From NCBI RefSeq assembly GCF_024679095.1, contig NW_026111822.1, positions 262,501 through 326,500 on the forward strand: a DNA stretch of 64,000 bases, read 5' to 3'. Each line of letters opens with the position of its first letter. The first letter of the stretch is position 1. Below, in pieces: positions 1 through 11,960 of this stretch. The stretch comes from Eriocheir sinensis (lineage: Eukaryota > Arthropoda > Malacostraca > Decapoda > Varunidae). A program made the position numbers and the translations under genes. The notes below the pieces were generated by a model. The model did not search any database. It saw nothing but the letters and a program-made list of their open reading frames with translations, and was not told the origin of the DNA.

Positions 1-214
1 GCATGAGGGAGAAATGAAGGAAAGGAGGTTTAGAGGAGGAAGAGTGGCCGGGGGAAAGGATCAGAGTTAAGAAACATCCAGAAAAGACGGAATGTTTTCA
101 CTTTATGGATAAGTAATACTATAAGGAGATGTGTGTTGACCACGTTTAGTGTGTTAAAACTAGCAAACGCAAGTCATGTTATGTATGAACTGGACTGCGG
201 TGCTATTCTTGGTT

Positions 215-320
215 AACAGTATTATTATCATTTTTTTTACTGCAGAGGAGACAGTGCAAGGGCGTAAAAAAAAAACAATAATGAAAAAAAAAAGCCCGCT
301 ACTTCCTGCTCCTAAAATTA
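215..320 (-). mobile_element. Poly(A)-ended retroposon 3' end
   Basis: The minus-strand reading is AGGAGCAGGAAGTAGCGGGC, then a T-rich stretch, CTTGCACTGTCTCCTCTGC and a poly(A)-like end. It belongs to the dispersed family also seen near 2.1, 12.6, 25.0, 32.9, 54.7 and 61.7 kb. Confidence 0.6.
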
Positions 321-480
321 TTACTATTACTATTAAACACAGTGCAATACGTAAAGCCGAAAGAGAAAAAAAGTAACAAAACAGTAATCCCATCTCAACT
401 AAGACTGACAATGATAAAAGCAATATGATAGAAGACAGGTAATTAAGATTTAAAAGATCAGGAGGAACGAGTTATTAAGT

Positions 481-483
<3 letters not shown>

Positions 484-567
<84 letters not shown>
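484..567 (+). repeat. (GT)n microsatellite, then (CCT)n at 630-664
   Basis: About 42 perfect TG dinucleotides, followed after 60 bp by about 12 CCT triplets. Confidence 0.95.
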
Positions 568-568
<1 letters not shown>

Positions 569-1044
569 CCTGCTTTGTTTCCTCCTCCCGTTTCTATTCA
601 CTCCTTCTTTTCCTTTGCCTTCTTCTTCAACCTCCTCCTCCTCCTCCTCCTCCTCCTCCTCCTTTGCTGTAAAAAAAAAAAAATGATGGATTACGCTCAG
701 CATCGTACTCTCCGGCGGCTGCTCAGGTGTGTCGGGCCGGGAGGGTGAAGGATCAGCTGAATGTACAGTAAAGATGCCTGAGGGAATGTATAGAAGTAAA
801 AAACCTCCTCATGTAGCCTCTGTGCCGCATGAACATTCCCAAACATGTGTAGGGATTAACATTTCCACATGGCTGCTCTCGTTCTTGGTACTTTCCCTCT
901 TCCCTCTCAATACCCCTCCCCACATCCTCATCAACCTTCGTGAACGGAAATCCAAGACCGATTAGTAACTTGGCCTGAAGGGTAAGGAGGAGAGGAGAGA
1001 GACAGGAAGAGGAGAAAGAGGAAGCAGAAAAGAAAAGAAAAACA

Positions 1045-1180
1045 ACGAAAACATAAGGAGTCTGTAGGAGGCTGAGTTTGTAGATAATCTGTAGTTGAGA
1101 GGCGAGGCCCGTCGTGGAGGGCGAGTTAGGGGCAACTACAAGATAATGACAGACTCGCGTGGACGATACAAACGCCTCAG
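1045..1180 (-). mobile_element. CR1 3'-end fragment
   Basis: On the minus strand this region encodes SLLQTPYVF-like residues and contains the tail motif (ACATAAGGAGTCTGTAGGAG on the plus strand). The intact-looking CR1 at 59.0 kb has the same motif next to its 3' end. Confidence 0.45.
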
Positions 1181-1357
1181 ATTGGGAAGCCGGCGTTTGA
1201 CCCTCATAACTCACTTAGCTCCCTCACGACCAGTCACTCAGCTGTCAGGGGGCGGGAGGGAGATGTGAGATGCGCCTCCCACAGCGTCTCTGGGAATACG
1301 AGTAGTCTGTCGTGGCGGCGCTGGTGTTGGTGGTGGTGGTGGTGTTTATTTATAGCT

Positions 1358-2030
1358 GTGGACGTTTATTGTGTACGAAACATATATACACAAAAGAAGC
1401 ACCACCCTCTCTTAGCGCCGACATTTCCTGGATTGGCTTGATGTTTTGTATTAGGTGACATGTTGTAGCTTTGAACGTTTATTGTATACGAAACATTTAT
1501 ACACAAAGGAAGCACAGCCCTCTCCTAGCGCCTACATTTCCCTGGATTGCCTTGATGTTTTGTATAAGGTGACATGTTACCGTACGAGTATTTTACAGGG
1601 ATAAGATTATTACAGCTCTACGTTATAAAGAAGATGCTAATACATTTCTGAGGATATGCACTTGATTATAAAAGTGAATCAGATTAAAGCGCCTAACTGA
1701 TATTGTGTTGCTTAGGTTAACTTTGCGGGGGTTGCCGAAATGAAGCCGTTTTGATGTTTAATGCCGAGGAAATGTGGGCGGGAGATAAAAAAGAGTAGAA
1801 TTAGACAGTTTTAAGCCACTGTGTGTAAGATCGAGGAAGTTTTAGCGGTGATTAACTTAGGTAAGATTTTTTTTGCTTTGGTTAGGTCAGGATTGCGGTG
1901 GTGGTGGTTTTGATGTTTAATACCGAGAAAATGTGGGCGGGAGATGAAAGAGAGTACAATTAACCAGTTTTAGTCGCTGTGTGGGGGATAGTGGCAGCTT
2001 TAGCGGTTAATTGTTAAGTTACGTTAGTTA
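1358..2030 (+). repeat. Two sets of local direct repeats
   Basis: Set one is about 118 bp (1360-1470 and 1478-1590: GTTTATTGTGTACGAAAC, GATTGGCTTGATGTTTTG). Set two is about 175 bp (1750-1850 and 1912-2015: GATGTTTAATGCCGAGGAAA, TGTGGGCGGGAGAT). A third partial copy of set two resumes after the LINE fragment at about 2446. No gene is seen. Confidence 0.65.
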
Positions 2031-2069
2031 GAATAAGGTTGCAGCGATCACCTAGATGAAGCCGTTGTG

Positions 2070-2445
2070 ACGTTAACTTTTTTTTTTACAACAAAGGAGA
2101 CAGCTCAAGGGCACAAAAAAAAGGAAACAAAAATAAGAAAAAAGCCCGCTACTCGCTGCTCCTAAAAAGAATCCAAGGAGGTGGTTGAAAGAGGGGTCAA
2201 TTTCGGGAGGAGAGGTGTTCTGATACCCTCCTCTTGAAAGAGTTCAAGTCGTAGGCAAGAGGAAATACAGATGAAGAAAGATTGTTCCAGAGTTTACCAG
2301 CGTGAGGGATGAAAGAGTGAAGATGCTGGTTAACTCGTGCGTAAGGGATTTGGACAGTAAAGGAATGAGCATGAGAAGAAAGTCGTGTGCGGGACGGAGA
2401 AAACGTAAAAGGGAGATCAAGCAAAGTAGAACAAACCAATTTTTA
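2070..2445 (-). mobile_element. Non-LTR retrotransposon 3' end with C-terminal ORF
   Basis: The minus strand encodes an 80-residue open frame with IPYARVNQHLHSFIPHAGKL, WNNLSSSVFP and FKRRVSEHLSSRN, then the family 3' UTR (GGAGCAGCGAGTAGCGGGC ... GAGCTGTCTCCTTTGTTGT) and poly(A). The HSFIP...WNxL pattern is the usual C-terminus of LINE ORF2 proteins. It sits inside the third copy of a local direct repeat. Confidence 0.7.
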
Positions 2446-2883
2446 GCCCCTGTGATATCGAGGCAGCTTCAGCGGTGGTTTGGGAGGCGGTGATCGCTGG
2501 GGAAGAGGCAGTTTTGAGGGCAAATACCAAGGAAGCGGGGCTCATATCGTAACGCCGAGGTCATTTGAATATTCTTTGAACTACGAATAATATAACCAAG
2601 AAAAAAAAGGGAAAGTATCGTTGGCTGCAGCTGAAGATGGTTCGTTCAGAGCTATAAGGAAGCAGTGTTGGGAGGGGGAGAGAAGGGTAAAGAGGGTGCA
2701 GGCGATGGAGTCAGCAGGCCACCGCGGAGAATCAGGTAGTCTTGAAGGGATCACGACCCTCCTCCTCATGACCGTTGATCCGCTTGTTTTAAAAGTCGAT
2801 AGTCTTTTTTTTTTACTCTTTCGTTTTTCATATTTGTTTGTTCATTCTTTTGCATCTCAATTTTCCTCGTTTTCTTTCTCTTC

Positions 2884-2943
2884 TTCCTCCTCCTCCTCCT
2901 CCTCCTCCTCCTCCTCCTCCTCTTCCATTAATGTTATCATCAC

Positions 2944-3003
<60 letters not shown>

Positions 3004-3121
3004 TATTTTCATTGGTAGTAAGTAGTATATTATAGTAGTTGTTCTTGTTCTTGTTGATGTTAAGGTAGTGGTATTTTTCGTCACAGAAGTAATGTTGTTG
3101 TTGTTGTTGTTGTTGTTGTTG
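2884..3121 (+). repeat. (TCC)n, (ATT)n and (TTG)n cluster
   Basis: Three trinucleotide tracts stand in succession at 2884-2924, 2948-2999 and 3092-3121. Confidence 0.9.
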
Positions 3122-3954
3122 TAATGACAAGTAGGAAAACACAAATAGTATCTCTTATATAATCACTATCACAACTTTCTCTGATATTACTCACCTTCAT
3201 GTTAAATATATCAGTCACTTGATTATAAGTTACATACGTCACCCCCCCCTCCCCCCTCGTCTCTCCCCACCTACACTACTCACTTGACGTGTACTTAAAC
3301 ACCATCATACTTATACTTAACGTTTTCATTACCGTCATTTACGCACTTAATCATCTACATTGTTGTCGTCGGCGTTTTGAACACCTACCTTCCATCGTCC
3401 GCCGTGGTTGTGGCCGCGGGAAAGGAAACCCAATTAATTAGAGCAAAGTGTTCATTAATGACCTCCAGGTGCTATCAAATATACCTCACCTGACCACGGT
3501 CTCGAGCCCACCTTTTCCATATGCGGAAAGGAAAAGGAAAAAAGAAGGTAGACAGCAAATGGATATCGTGGGAGAACCAACACAAAAAAAAGGAAAATGA
3601 GAAAAGGAAAGTAGACTGAGAAAGAAAGTCGTAGAAACAGTAACACATTCAAAAAGTAGACGCAGAAAAAGAAGATAGACAGGGAATGGAAGACAAGGCA
3701 ACATATACAGGAAAGGAAAAAAAAAAAGATACATGCAAAATACAGTCCGTTGTTCCAGTCTATATATGTCTCTTCAGGTGAGAGTTAATAAAAGGCAGGT
3801 ATATCCGCCGACAAGGGGCTGAAGGAAGCGATGAGTAACGCGTTTAAAGGGCCAAGATCTAACCTTTGCTTGCTGAAAAAAACGTTGACTTGGGTTGAGT
3901 GGTGGACGCATCAGATGAAAAAAGAGGAAGGGGAGGAGGAGGAGAAGGTGGGAA

Positions 3955-4259
3955 GAGGAGGAGGAGGAGGAGGAGGAGGAGGAGGAGGAGGGAGAGGATG
4001 GTGCTTTGGAGGTGAGGAATGAGAAGATGAGGGAGGGGAAGAGTAAATGTTTAGAGTGAGAAAACAGAAAAAAGATTAAAAAGTGTGAAGAGGAAAAAGA
4101 AAAAGAAAAAGGAGATGGAAAAGAAAAGACAGGAATCGGCTCTGAAGAAAATGGGAGAGGGAAGAGAGCGAGATGATGTGTCGTACTTTACTAATATTAC
4201 TTTGTTAATCAATTTATGTATTTACTTTTGAATCCGTGTGTCTTTTACGACTGTGTACT

Positions 4260-4307
<48 letters not shown>

Positions 4308-5144
4308 GGGGAGGTTGTCTGTGTGTCGTTAACCCCTCTTGTCGCATCAAACACAACCCATCAACAACAACATTAAGAGCCAGCTATCAGTGTACAGCGC
4401 TCGCCTATGAGGGAAGGCACGAGGGCCTGATTCACTGCGCCGCGCTCTCATTCCCTGCCCCGCTGATTGCCACTCTCTGCCTCTCACGACCCCCGAAACA
4501 TGTGCCTCGCGACGCTGACGGCCAGAGGAACGCTACTCAAGGGAATCAGGGACCCGCGGACACCACTCAAGGGAGGATCAAGTAGCGGTGTGAGGAGATT
4601 GTCGGGTCATGGAGAGGCTGTTGACGGTACTGCTCGGTTGTTAACAGCAAGTGAGGGATGGGGATTGATGATGATGATGATTGTGATGGTGACGATGATT
4701 GTGATGATGATGATGAAGGTGTGGATAATAAGGAGGAGAATTGTTAGAGAAAATGAAAAAGAAGAAGGAGAAGGAGAAGAGGGAGAAGAAGAAGGAGAGG
4801 GAGAAGAAGAAGGAGAAGAAGAAGAAGAAGAAGACAAAGAAGAAGAAGAAGAAGAAGAGGAGGAGGAGGAGGAGAAGGATAAACGTAGAAGCGATATTAT
4901 CAGTGGTGGTCGTTGTGTTTTATTATCGTTGTAACAATAATAACGATAAAAACAGTAAACAAGAACCAGCACCCTTAGCAACAGCATCAATAGTAGTAAT
5001 AGTAGTAGTAGTAGTAGTAGTAATAGTTGTAGTAGTAGGGGTAAATGACTAACAAACAATGCAACAAAAAAAAAATCAAACAAACAACATTAACAAGCAA
5101 ACAAAAGGCGCATCGTTGCACCACCACCACCACGACGACCTTGG

Positions 5145-5193
<49 letters not shown>
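3955..5193 (+). repeat. Microsatellite cluster: (GGA)n, (GT)n, GAA/GGA tract, (TAG)n, (CA)n
   Basis: The tracts are at 3955-3990, 4264-4301, 4745-4880, 4995-5022 and 5145-5193. No gene is seen between them; 4440-4620 is GC-richer but has no recognisable product. Confidence 0.9.
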
Positions 5194-5197
<4 letters not shown>

Positions 5198-5689
5198 CCG
5201 TCGTGGCCCTCAAGGTCGTACGATGCGCATAGTCTAGTCTGCTTCTCCACTTCTTCCCTTCACCTCCACCCTCCTCCACCTTCATCTCCTCCTCCACCTC
5301 AATCTCCTCCTCCTCCTCCTCCATCACCTCAGCCTCTCCGCCCGATTGCCCGGAGCTCCCACGGGCGGCATGGCATCAAAAAGGCTTAACGGGCAGACTT
5401 AATTGTTTTCATCAAGGTTCGCTTCCTGCCGTGAAAGCCCGGTGTGGCGTCCTGAAGGTGATTGGTGGGCCACTGGGACGTCATCTCCACGTAATGGGCG
5501 CGGCGGGCCAATCCAGGGGGCGTAGGGGAGGCGAGGAGAGGCGAGGCGAAGAGAGGCGAGGAGAGGCGAGGAGAAGCATGAAGAGGCCGTGAGCAAAGCG
5601 CCTGCCTGGGTCGGTATTCCCTGACGCATCCACCTCACACCAAACATTTCCACAGGCCGAAAAAGAGATTAGTCTGGTTCTGGTGAGTG

Positions 5690-6320
5690 TCTGTATAGGT
5701 TCGTGGTACAGAAGAAGGGTCAAACTACTACCAGGGTCATAAGAGTACCCATGGAAATGCCGGGAACGCCTACGAAAGCCTTGTCAAATGTGTGTTTCTT
5801 TAGGTTCACGGTACAGAGGAAGGGTCAAACTACCACCAGGGTCATAAAACTACTCCTGGAAATGCCCACAACTCTTACGAAAGCCTTGTCAAATGTGTGT
5901 TTCTTTAGGTTCACGATATAGAGAAAGGGTCAAACTACCACCAGGGTCATAAGAGTACCCATGGAAATGCCCGGAACTCCTACGAAAACCTTGTCAAATG
6001 TGTGTTTCTTTAGGTTCACGGTACAGAGGAAGGGTCAAACTACCACCAGGATCATAAAACTACTCCTGGAAATGCCCACAACTCTTACGAAAGGCTTGTC
6101 AAATATGTGTTTCTTTAGGTTCACGATACAGAGGAAGGGTCAAACTACCACCAGGGTCGCCGGGAACGCCTACGAAAGCCTTGTCAAATGTGTGTTTCTT
6201 TAGGTTCACGGTACAGAGGAAGGGTCAGACTACCACCAGGGTCGCCAGGAACGCCTACGAAAGCCTTGTCAAATGAGTGTGCTGTGTAGGGCGCCGAAAT
6301 GTTTAGGTATATGGCTCCTG
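5690..6320 (+). mobile_element. MITE-derived tandem array (about 6 units)
   Basis: The repeated phrases GAAGGGTCAAACTACCACCA, GGGTCATAA and CTTGTCAAATGTGTGTTTCT recur roughly every 100 bp, alternating CCCATGGAAATGCC and CTCCTGGAAATGCC. It ends GGCGCCGAAATGTTTAGG like the MITE right end. Confidence 0.75.
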
Positions 6321-6469
6321 GCTGTCTGCTGGTGGCGCTAAAAATAGACAGTGCGCGGCCGAGATAGATAACGTAAGTACATTCGCGCCTACGTTGGTTA
6401 CGACTCAAGGAACAGTGACCCAAGAACACGTAAAAGGCTTCTTTATCATAATGGCGATGATGATGGTGG

Positions 6470-6682
6470 CGAAGGCGATGATGACGGTGATGAAGGCGAT
6501 GATGATGATGATGGTGATAAGGATGATGAGGATGAGGATGATGATGAGAAGGAGGAGGAGTATAAGGAAGAGGGTGTAACGAATATTATTATAGAAGAAG
6601 GAGAAGAAGGAGAAGGAGAGGGAGAAGAAGAAGAAGAAGAAGAAGAAGAAGAAGAAGAAGAAGAAGAAGAAGAAGAAGAATG
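6470..6682 (+). repeat. (GAT)n and (GAA)n tracts
   Basis: Degenerate GATGAT blocks at 6470-6545 are followed by about 20 GAA triplets at 6617-6680. Confidence 0.9.
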
Positions 6683-6860
6683 GCTGTCTGCTGGTGACGC
6701 TAAAATTTAATACAGTGTGCAATCGAAATACATAACATACATCCCCGCTTACGTTTGTTACAGATTAAATAACCGTACCAGAATAATACGCTATGTTCCC
6801 TTGTCTATCATATTACGGCCCTCTGATAGTGACGATAAATAGTCGGGGTCGCATCCTTAT

Positions 6861-7356
6861 CCCGGTAGCAGCGACGGGCCAAATTTGTGGCTTTACCGTG
6901 TAGCAGCGACGGGCCAAATTTGTAGCTTTACCGTGTAGCAGCGACGGGCCAAATTTGTAGCTTTACCGTGTAGCAGCGACGGGCCAAATTTGTAGCTTTA
7001 CCGTGTAGCAGCGACGGGCCAAATTTGTAGCTTTACCGTGTAGCAGCGACGGGCCAAATTTGTGGCTTTACCGTGTAGCAGCGACGGGCCAATTTTGTAG
7101 CTTTACCGTGTAGCAGCGACGGGCCAAATTTGTAGCTTTACCGTGTAGCAGCGACGGGCCAAATTTGTAGCTTTACCGTGTAGCAGCGACGGGACAAATT
7201 TTTGCCACGATATAACCCCAAAAAAACAGATGATTCATAAACTGATCACAAATGCGTTGATATATATAATGAAATGGTTTACGTGAGTGATGATTTTTTT
7301 CTCATTTTTCTCGCTTAGAGGGGCCTTTAAGAAACATGATCCCCGCAGCTACCAGG
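6861..7356 (+). mobile_element. TTAA-flanked (piggyBac-like) MITE with ten 35-bp internal units
   Basis: The termini are CCCGGTAGCAGCG and, on the opposite strand, CCTGGTAGCTGCG. They are flanked by TTAT and TTAA respectively. TTAA target sites and tips starting with C residues are hallmarks of piggyBac-type transposition. The left subterminal unit (TAGCAGCGACGGGCCAAATT, ending CTTTACCGTG) is repeated about ten times at 35-bp spacing. No transposase ORF. Confidence 0.75.
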
Positions 7357-7764
7357 TTAAAATTTCGTGAAGTCGGACTCGGGGTCGATTTTTTTTATAT
7401 ACGACTCCACACCCCAGAAAAAAAAAGAAACGAGATAACAGCTATCCATTTAACATATATCCATTTGCTTACACATGTCACGAGGAAGCGGACTGCAACT
7501 TGACACGAATCTCTTGACACGAATCTCTTGTCTGCTACACTGATGATGACTGAGATATGTGTAAGTGAGATAACACCCTCTGCTGTGTACATACATCAAC
7601 ATACATAACTAGCGGCTACGTTGACTGCAAGGGGATACGCTACACTCCCCGTCGTCTTGCTCTGCTTATAATGTGAGATGAAGGTGCGTGATTCCCCATA
7701 CCAGGAGACAGCTGACGAATACGACGCAGTTCTGCTACTCTGTTTAGGCTGTTAGTGGTTCCTC

Positions 7765-8270
7765 GTTATGAATAAACAAACTAAAACGAGGATGCAATGC
7801 TTTCTGTTACTGAGCTGAATTTGCTTGTGTTGGAGTGATTTCTCGCACCGAATTTAAAATGACTAACAAAAGGCGCAGTGCTTTCTGTTACTCAGCTGAA
7901 TTTGCTTGTGTTGGAATGATTTCTCGCACCGAATTTAAAATGACTAACAAAAGGCGCAATGCTTTCTGTTACTCAGCTGAATTTGCTTGTGTTGGAATGA
8001 TTTCTCGCACCGAATTTAAAATGACTAACAAAAGGCGCAATGCTTTCTGTTACTCAGCTGAATTTGCTTGTGTTGGAGTGATTTCTCGCATCGAATTTAA
8101 AATGACTGACAAAAGGCGCAATGCTTTCTGTTACTCAGCTGAATTTGCTTGTGTTGGAGTGATTTCTCGCACCGAATTTAAAATGACTAACAAAAGGCGC
8201 AGTGTTTTCTCTCTTTTACTTAGTTTATGCTGTATTGAGTGGGTTTTCGTTGTAAATAAACTATAACACG
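7765..8270 (+). repeat. 81-bp minisatellite, open frame of 27-residue repeats
   Basis: Five near-identical units encode MISRTEFKMTNKRR(S/N)AFC followed by YSAEFACVG. Degenerate copies flank them. The single open frame spans 7835-8266. No homologue is recognised, and the open frame is expected whenever an 81-bp unit lacks stops. Confidence 0.9.
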
Positions 8271-9420
8271 ACACAATGCCTTCTCTTTGTATATGTTGGA
8301 GTGATTTCTCGTACCAAATATAAACTGACTAAGACCACGCAATTCTTTCTCTCTGTTCCTCTGTTTATTTGGTCGTCAGAGGTTTCTCGATACGTATAAG
8401 CAAACTAACAAGACGCAGTGCTTTTTCTCTGACACTCTCCTGATCCTGTTTATGTTAAAGTGATTTCTCGTACCGAATATATACTGACTAAGACCACGCA
8501 ATTCTTTCTCTCTGCTCCTCTGTTTATGTTTTGGTTAAATGTGACGCCACTACGATGCTCTGTTACTCTGATAAAGATGATTATTAAGAGTGATTTCCCG
8601 TTACGAACACGCTGCTATAATAACGCGCTACACTAAACGAACCATATCACTGTAATACGTGATGCTTTCTGATCTCTTATGCTGACGCTGACGCTAAAAC
8701 AACAACAGGCATTGAAGCGAGATAACGAGATGGAATTTTTTTTATCATTAGTGACTTCTTTTCGCCCTGCAACTGAATCTCCCAGGTAACGATGACACAG
8801 GTGACGCGTGTTGTTGCCTGCGCCTCACACTGTTTGATAGATAGATAGATAGATAGAAAAACCACGGTGTCTGTGTGGTCTGATTTTCTATGATACACAG
8901 CACCTTCCTTCTGGTAGTGTGTGTTAGTGTGTGTTAGTGCGCCCGCGTCTCCCAGGTAACAACACAGGTGATGCATGTTGTTGCCAGCGCCTCACACTCC
9001 CTCGCTCAAGAAGTGTTGCTTGGGCGGAGACGAGATGGGCTTGTTTACACTTTGAGCCGGTCACTCCACCCCGCCCCCACCGTCGCCGCCGCCACCGCCA
9101 TCACCGTCGCCGCCTTTCCTCCCCTTGCCCACGCACACACACACTCACACAGGCACGGGGCAGCGAGACTTGAAACCTCTCCATTTGAGCTTCAGGCCAT
9201 TAATTACTTCACCTCCGCTGTCAGGTGTCGTGTTAGAGCCTATTGGTTACCCCGACGCGAGTGTTTGTTCCTATTTTCTTTCTTCTTTTTTCTCCCTTTT
9301 ATTTTCTTCGTGTTTTCCCTCTTCCTCTTCCTACATGTATATATGGGTTTTGAAAGCTTGTTATGCTTGTTAATGTTCTTTCAGAGTCGGTGTTTTCCAG
9401 GTCAAACTTTATGATCATTT

Positions 9421-9455
<35 letters not shown>

Positions 9456-9832
9456 ATAGTAATAGTAGTATCACTTGTTATTTTTACTATTTTACAGCAA
9501 GGCTAACTTCAACCCAGCCCGTGAACTGCTCCCCTCTCCTACTTGGGACCAAATAAACCACCCCAACGTCAGTACAGTCGACAGCTTCAGGAATTAGCTC
9601 GTGGAAGTGGAGAGGTCGGCAGTGACTGTGAACTCCAGGTGAGTGAATGGTGTTGTCCCACCGTGACGACCACAGAGATCCAAGGGCAATAAACTAAAAA
9701 AAAAGGAAATAGCTCTTTTGAAAATCGCATCGACTGCTACCTCGTTGCAACAGGAACAAACTGAACACATGCACCGAAGTGTTCATAGATCTGTTGTGCA
9801 GGCATGAGGTGACTGTTGAGCAGAACATATCA
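8270..9832. other. No gene seen; degenerate repeats and GC-rich patch
   Basis: 8270-8570 holds decayed relatives of the 81-bp unit. CTCCCAGGTAAC with TGTTGTTGCC and GCGCCTCACACT is duplicated at about 8787 and 8949. 9050-9130 is GC-rich. (TAG)n is at 9421-9457. No exon could be supported. Confidence 0.55.
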
Positions 9833-10640
9833 CTATAATCGGTTTCACGAGAGCTGGCGGAGATTTTCCTTCAGGGGTGGACTCGCGGACTTGGCGTCAT
9901 TGCTTGAGTGACGGTTTCCGCGCCGCTCATTGCCTGTTATTTACTAGATCGAAGCTGCGCCAATTTCGTTTGCCTTGACGTCGCCTACTACCTCTCGCTC
10001 TCTGCTACCTCTTGAAATCAACACTATTGGCATGTAAATGTAGTTATTCTTATAATCGGTCTTCCTTATGGCTATTTATTAGTTTATTACCCACAAATAT
10101 TATAAACATTTTTCAGGAATAATGACAGGACGATGCAAGAAAAGAGAAGGTTCTTGCCTCAGGCCAATGTTTCCGTTATGACTCCGTGGCATCACTGCAC
10201 ATTATGACTGAGCCAGGCCTAAAAATGTACCAAGAAATCCTACAATAAATGAGTTAATTAGACTGTAGCCTGGCCCTTTGTTGTAGTAAAAAGTTGTGAA
10301 AAAAGTCTAGCCTCAACAGTCGCTTCAGTCGCTGGACATTGTCCGTTTACGTGCAGTTTTGACTTAGTTTTGTTGTGAATGTCGTTTCAGATTAATCTAT
10401 AATAGTTCAAAGGGCACATACTTATCAATAAAGATATTATTGCATTAGTTTTTATCGGTGCAATTTGTTACAGCTCACAAACCGTTTTGGCAGAAATACA
10501 AAGTCAATTTTATGCGCATCAGAACAAGTTAAGAATTCGCCAATGAGCGCGCAGTGCCATCACCCATGCGAGGATACCAAGTTCGCGAGTCCACCCCTGA
10601 AGGAAAATCTCCGTGGAATCTCTCGTGGAACCGACTATAG
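9833..10640. mobile_element. 808-bp element with about 100-bp terminal inverted repeats
   Basis: The left arm starts CTATAATCGGTTTCACGAGA and the right arm, reversed, CTATAGTCGGTTCCACGAGA. Both share GGAGATTTTCCTTCAGGGGT and GGACTCGCG, and extend to CTCATTG(C/G)C about 100 bp in. No transposase frame is visible inside. The target-site duplication is unclear, so the superfamily is not assigned. Confidence 0.7.
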
Positions 10641-11058
10641 AGCGGGCAACCTCGTCAGGAGCTTATAGACTTCCTGTTGCCTGACTTTCCATGTTTCCAT
10701 TTACTCCTCCCACTTCTTCTTCTTCTTCTTCTTCTTCTTCTCCTTCTAAGTTGCCACCACGATTAGCATCACCCAACTATCACCTCACTGATGCCACGAA
10801 CTGAAAACAAATTACCGAGGAAAACAAACTCGAGTTGTTGGGGATTTGATTTACGACGCCGCGAAGCCTTTTTTTCAGCGGTAGTAAAATTAGACAACGA
10901 TCCTCAGATAACACAACAAACAACGCTCTCCACAAACGCTGCTCGCCCGACAGACATCTAATTGCCGGTCATTAAGCAGCCTGATGATTTCTTGGGACCT
11001 TGAATGTTAATCTCATAGTCTCATTAGCATACATGTTTTTTACCCCCCGAGAGAGAAT

Positions 11059-11099
<41 letters not shown>

Positions 11100-11559
11100 T
11101 AAAACAGGAACAAGAAAAACATGTAGACAGACAGATAGACACAGAGAGGAAGAACAAGATATAGTGAAAAAAAGACATTAAGATAGAAACAGACAGACAG
11201 ATTGAGGTAGAGACAGACAGACATATGAAGGTATAGACAGACAGACTGAGGTATGAACAGACAGTAATTGAGGTAGAGACAGGCAGAAAGAGATAGGGAT
11301 AGCGACAGACACGGAAACAGAAACACAAACACAGACACAGATACACACACACAGAGAGAAAGAGCGAGATAGAGAGAGATATTATTGCCTTCGATGTTGC
11401 AAATGTTTTTCTTCTTCCCGCCGCAAAACACCGCACCGGCCGGCCTCATTAGGGGAAACAGGAAACAGGCCGAATGGAGGCTTAATGTTCACTGCAATAC
11501 GGTTTGCCCACTTCAGGGTTGAGAGCCAATGAGGAGTTGTACGCGGAAACACATCAAAC

Positions 11560-11960
11560 GAGCGAACCCCTTCCTTGATCAATACGTTTTGCTTTGTTTG
11601 TGAGTTGTTTCTGATGGCAGCGCAGACACATCGACCAGAGAATGACGAAAATGATCTAGGTCTTTGAATCTTATCATTAGGAAGGACACAACAGATACGA
11701 GGCTTCCTTCCTTGATCAATACGCTTTTGTTTGTTTGTGTGCTGTGTTGAAGGCAAAGCAGACAATCCGACCAGTGAATGACGAAAATGATCTAGGTCTT
11801 TGAATCTTATCATTAGGAAGAACACAACAGATACGAGACTTCCTTCCTTGATCAATAAGTTTCTGGTTTGTTTGTGTGTGTGTTGTTTTTAAGGCAAAGC
11901 AGACAGTCCGACCAGAGAATGACAGTAATTACTCGGGCCTTTAAAATTTACCATACACAG
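11560..11960 (+). repeat. About 134-bp tandem repeat, 3 copies
   Basis: CTTCCTTGATCAATACG, AATGACGAAAATGATCTAGG and CTTTGAATCTTATCATTAGG recur. The third copy decays after 11,940. Confidence 0.8.

Larger units (their letters stand above)
2446..5690. other. No gene seen; low-complexity DNA
   Basis: Apart from the listed microsatellites the DNA is purine- or T-rich. GC-rich sequence at 5400-5640 includes a GAGGCGAGGCGAGGAGAGGC-type minisatellite (about 5525-5575). No conserved protein is recognised on either strand. Confidence 0.6.

Noticed and set aside
482..748. Open frames of alternating Cys-Val, and His-Thr on the other strand
   Set aside because: They are translations of (GT)n/(CA)n microsatellites and recur at every such tract in the window.
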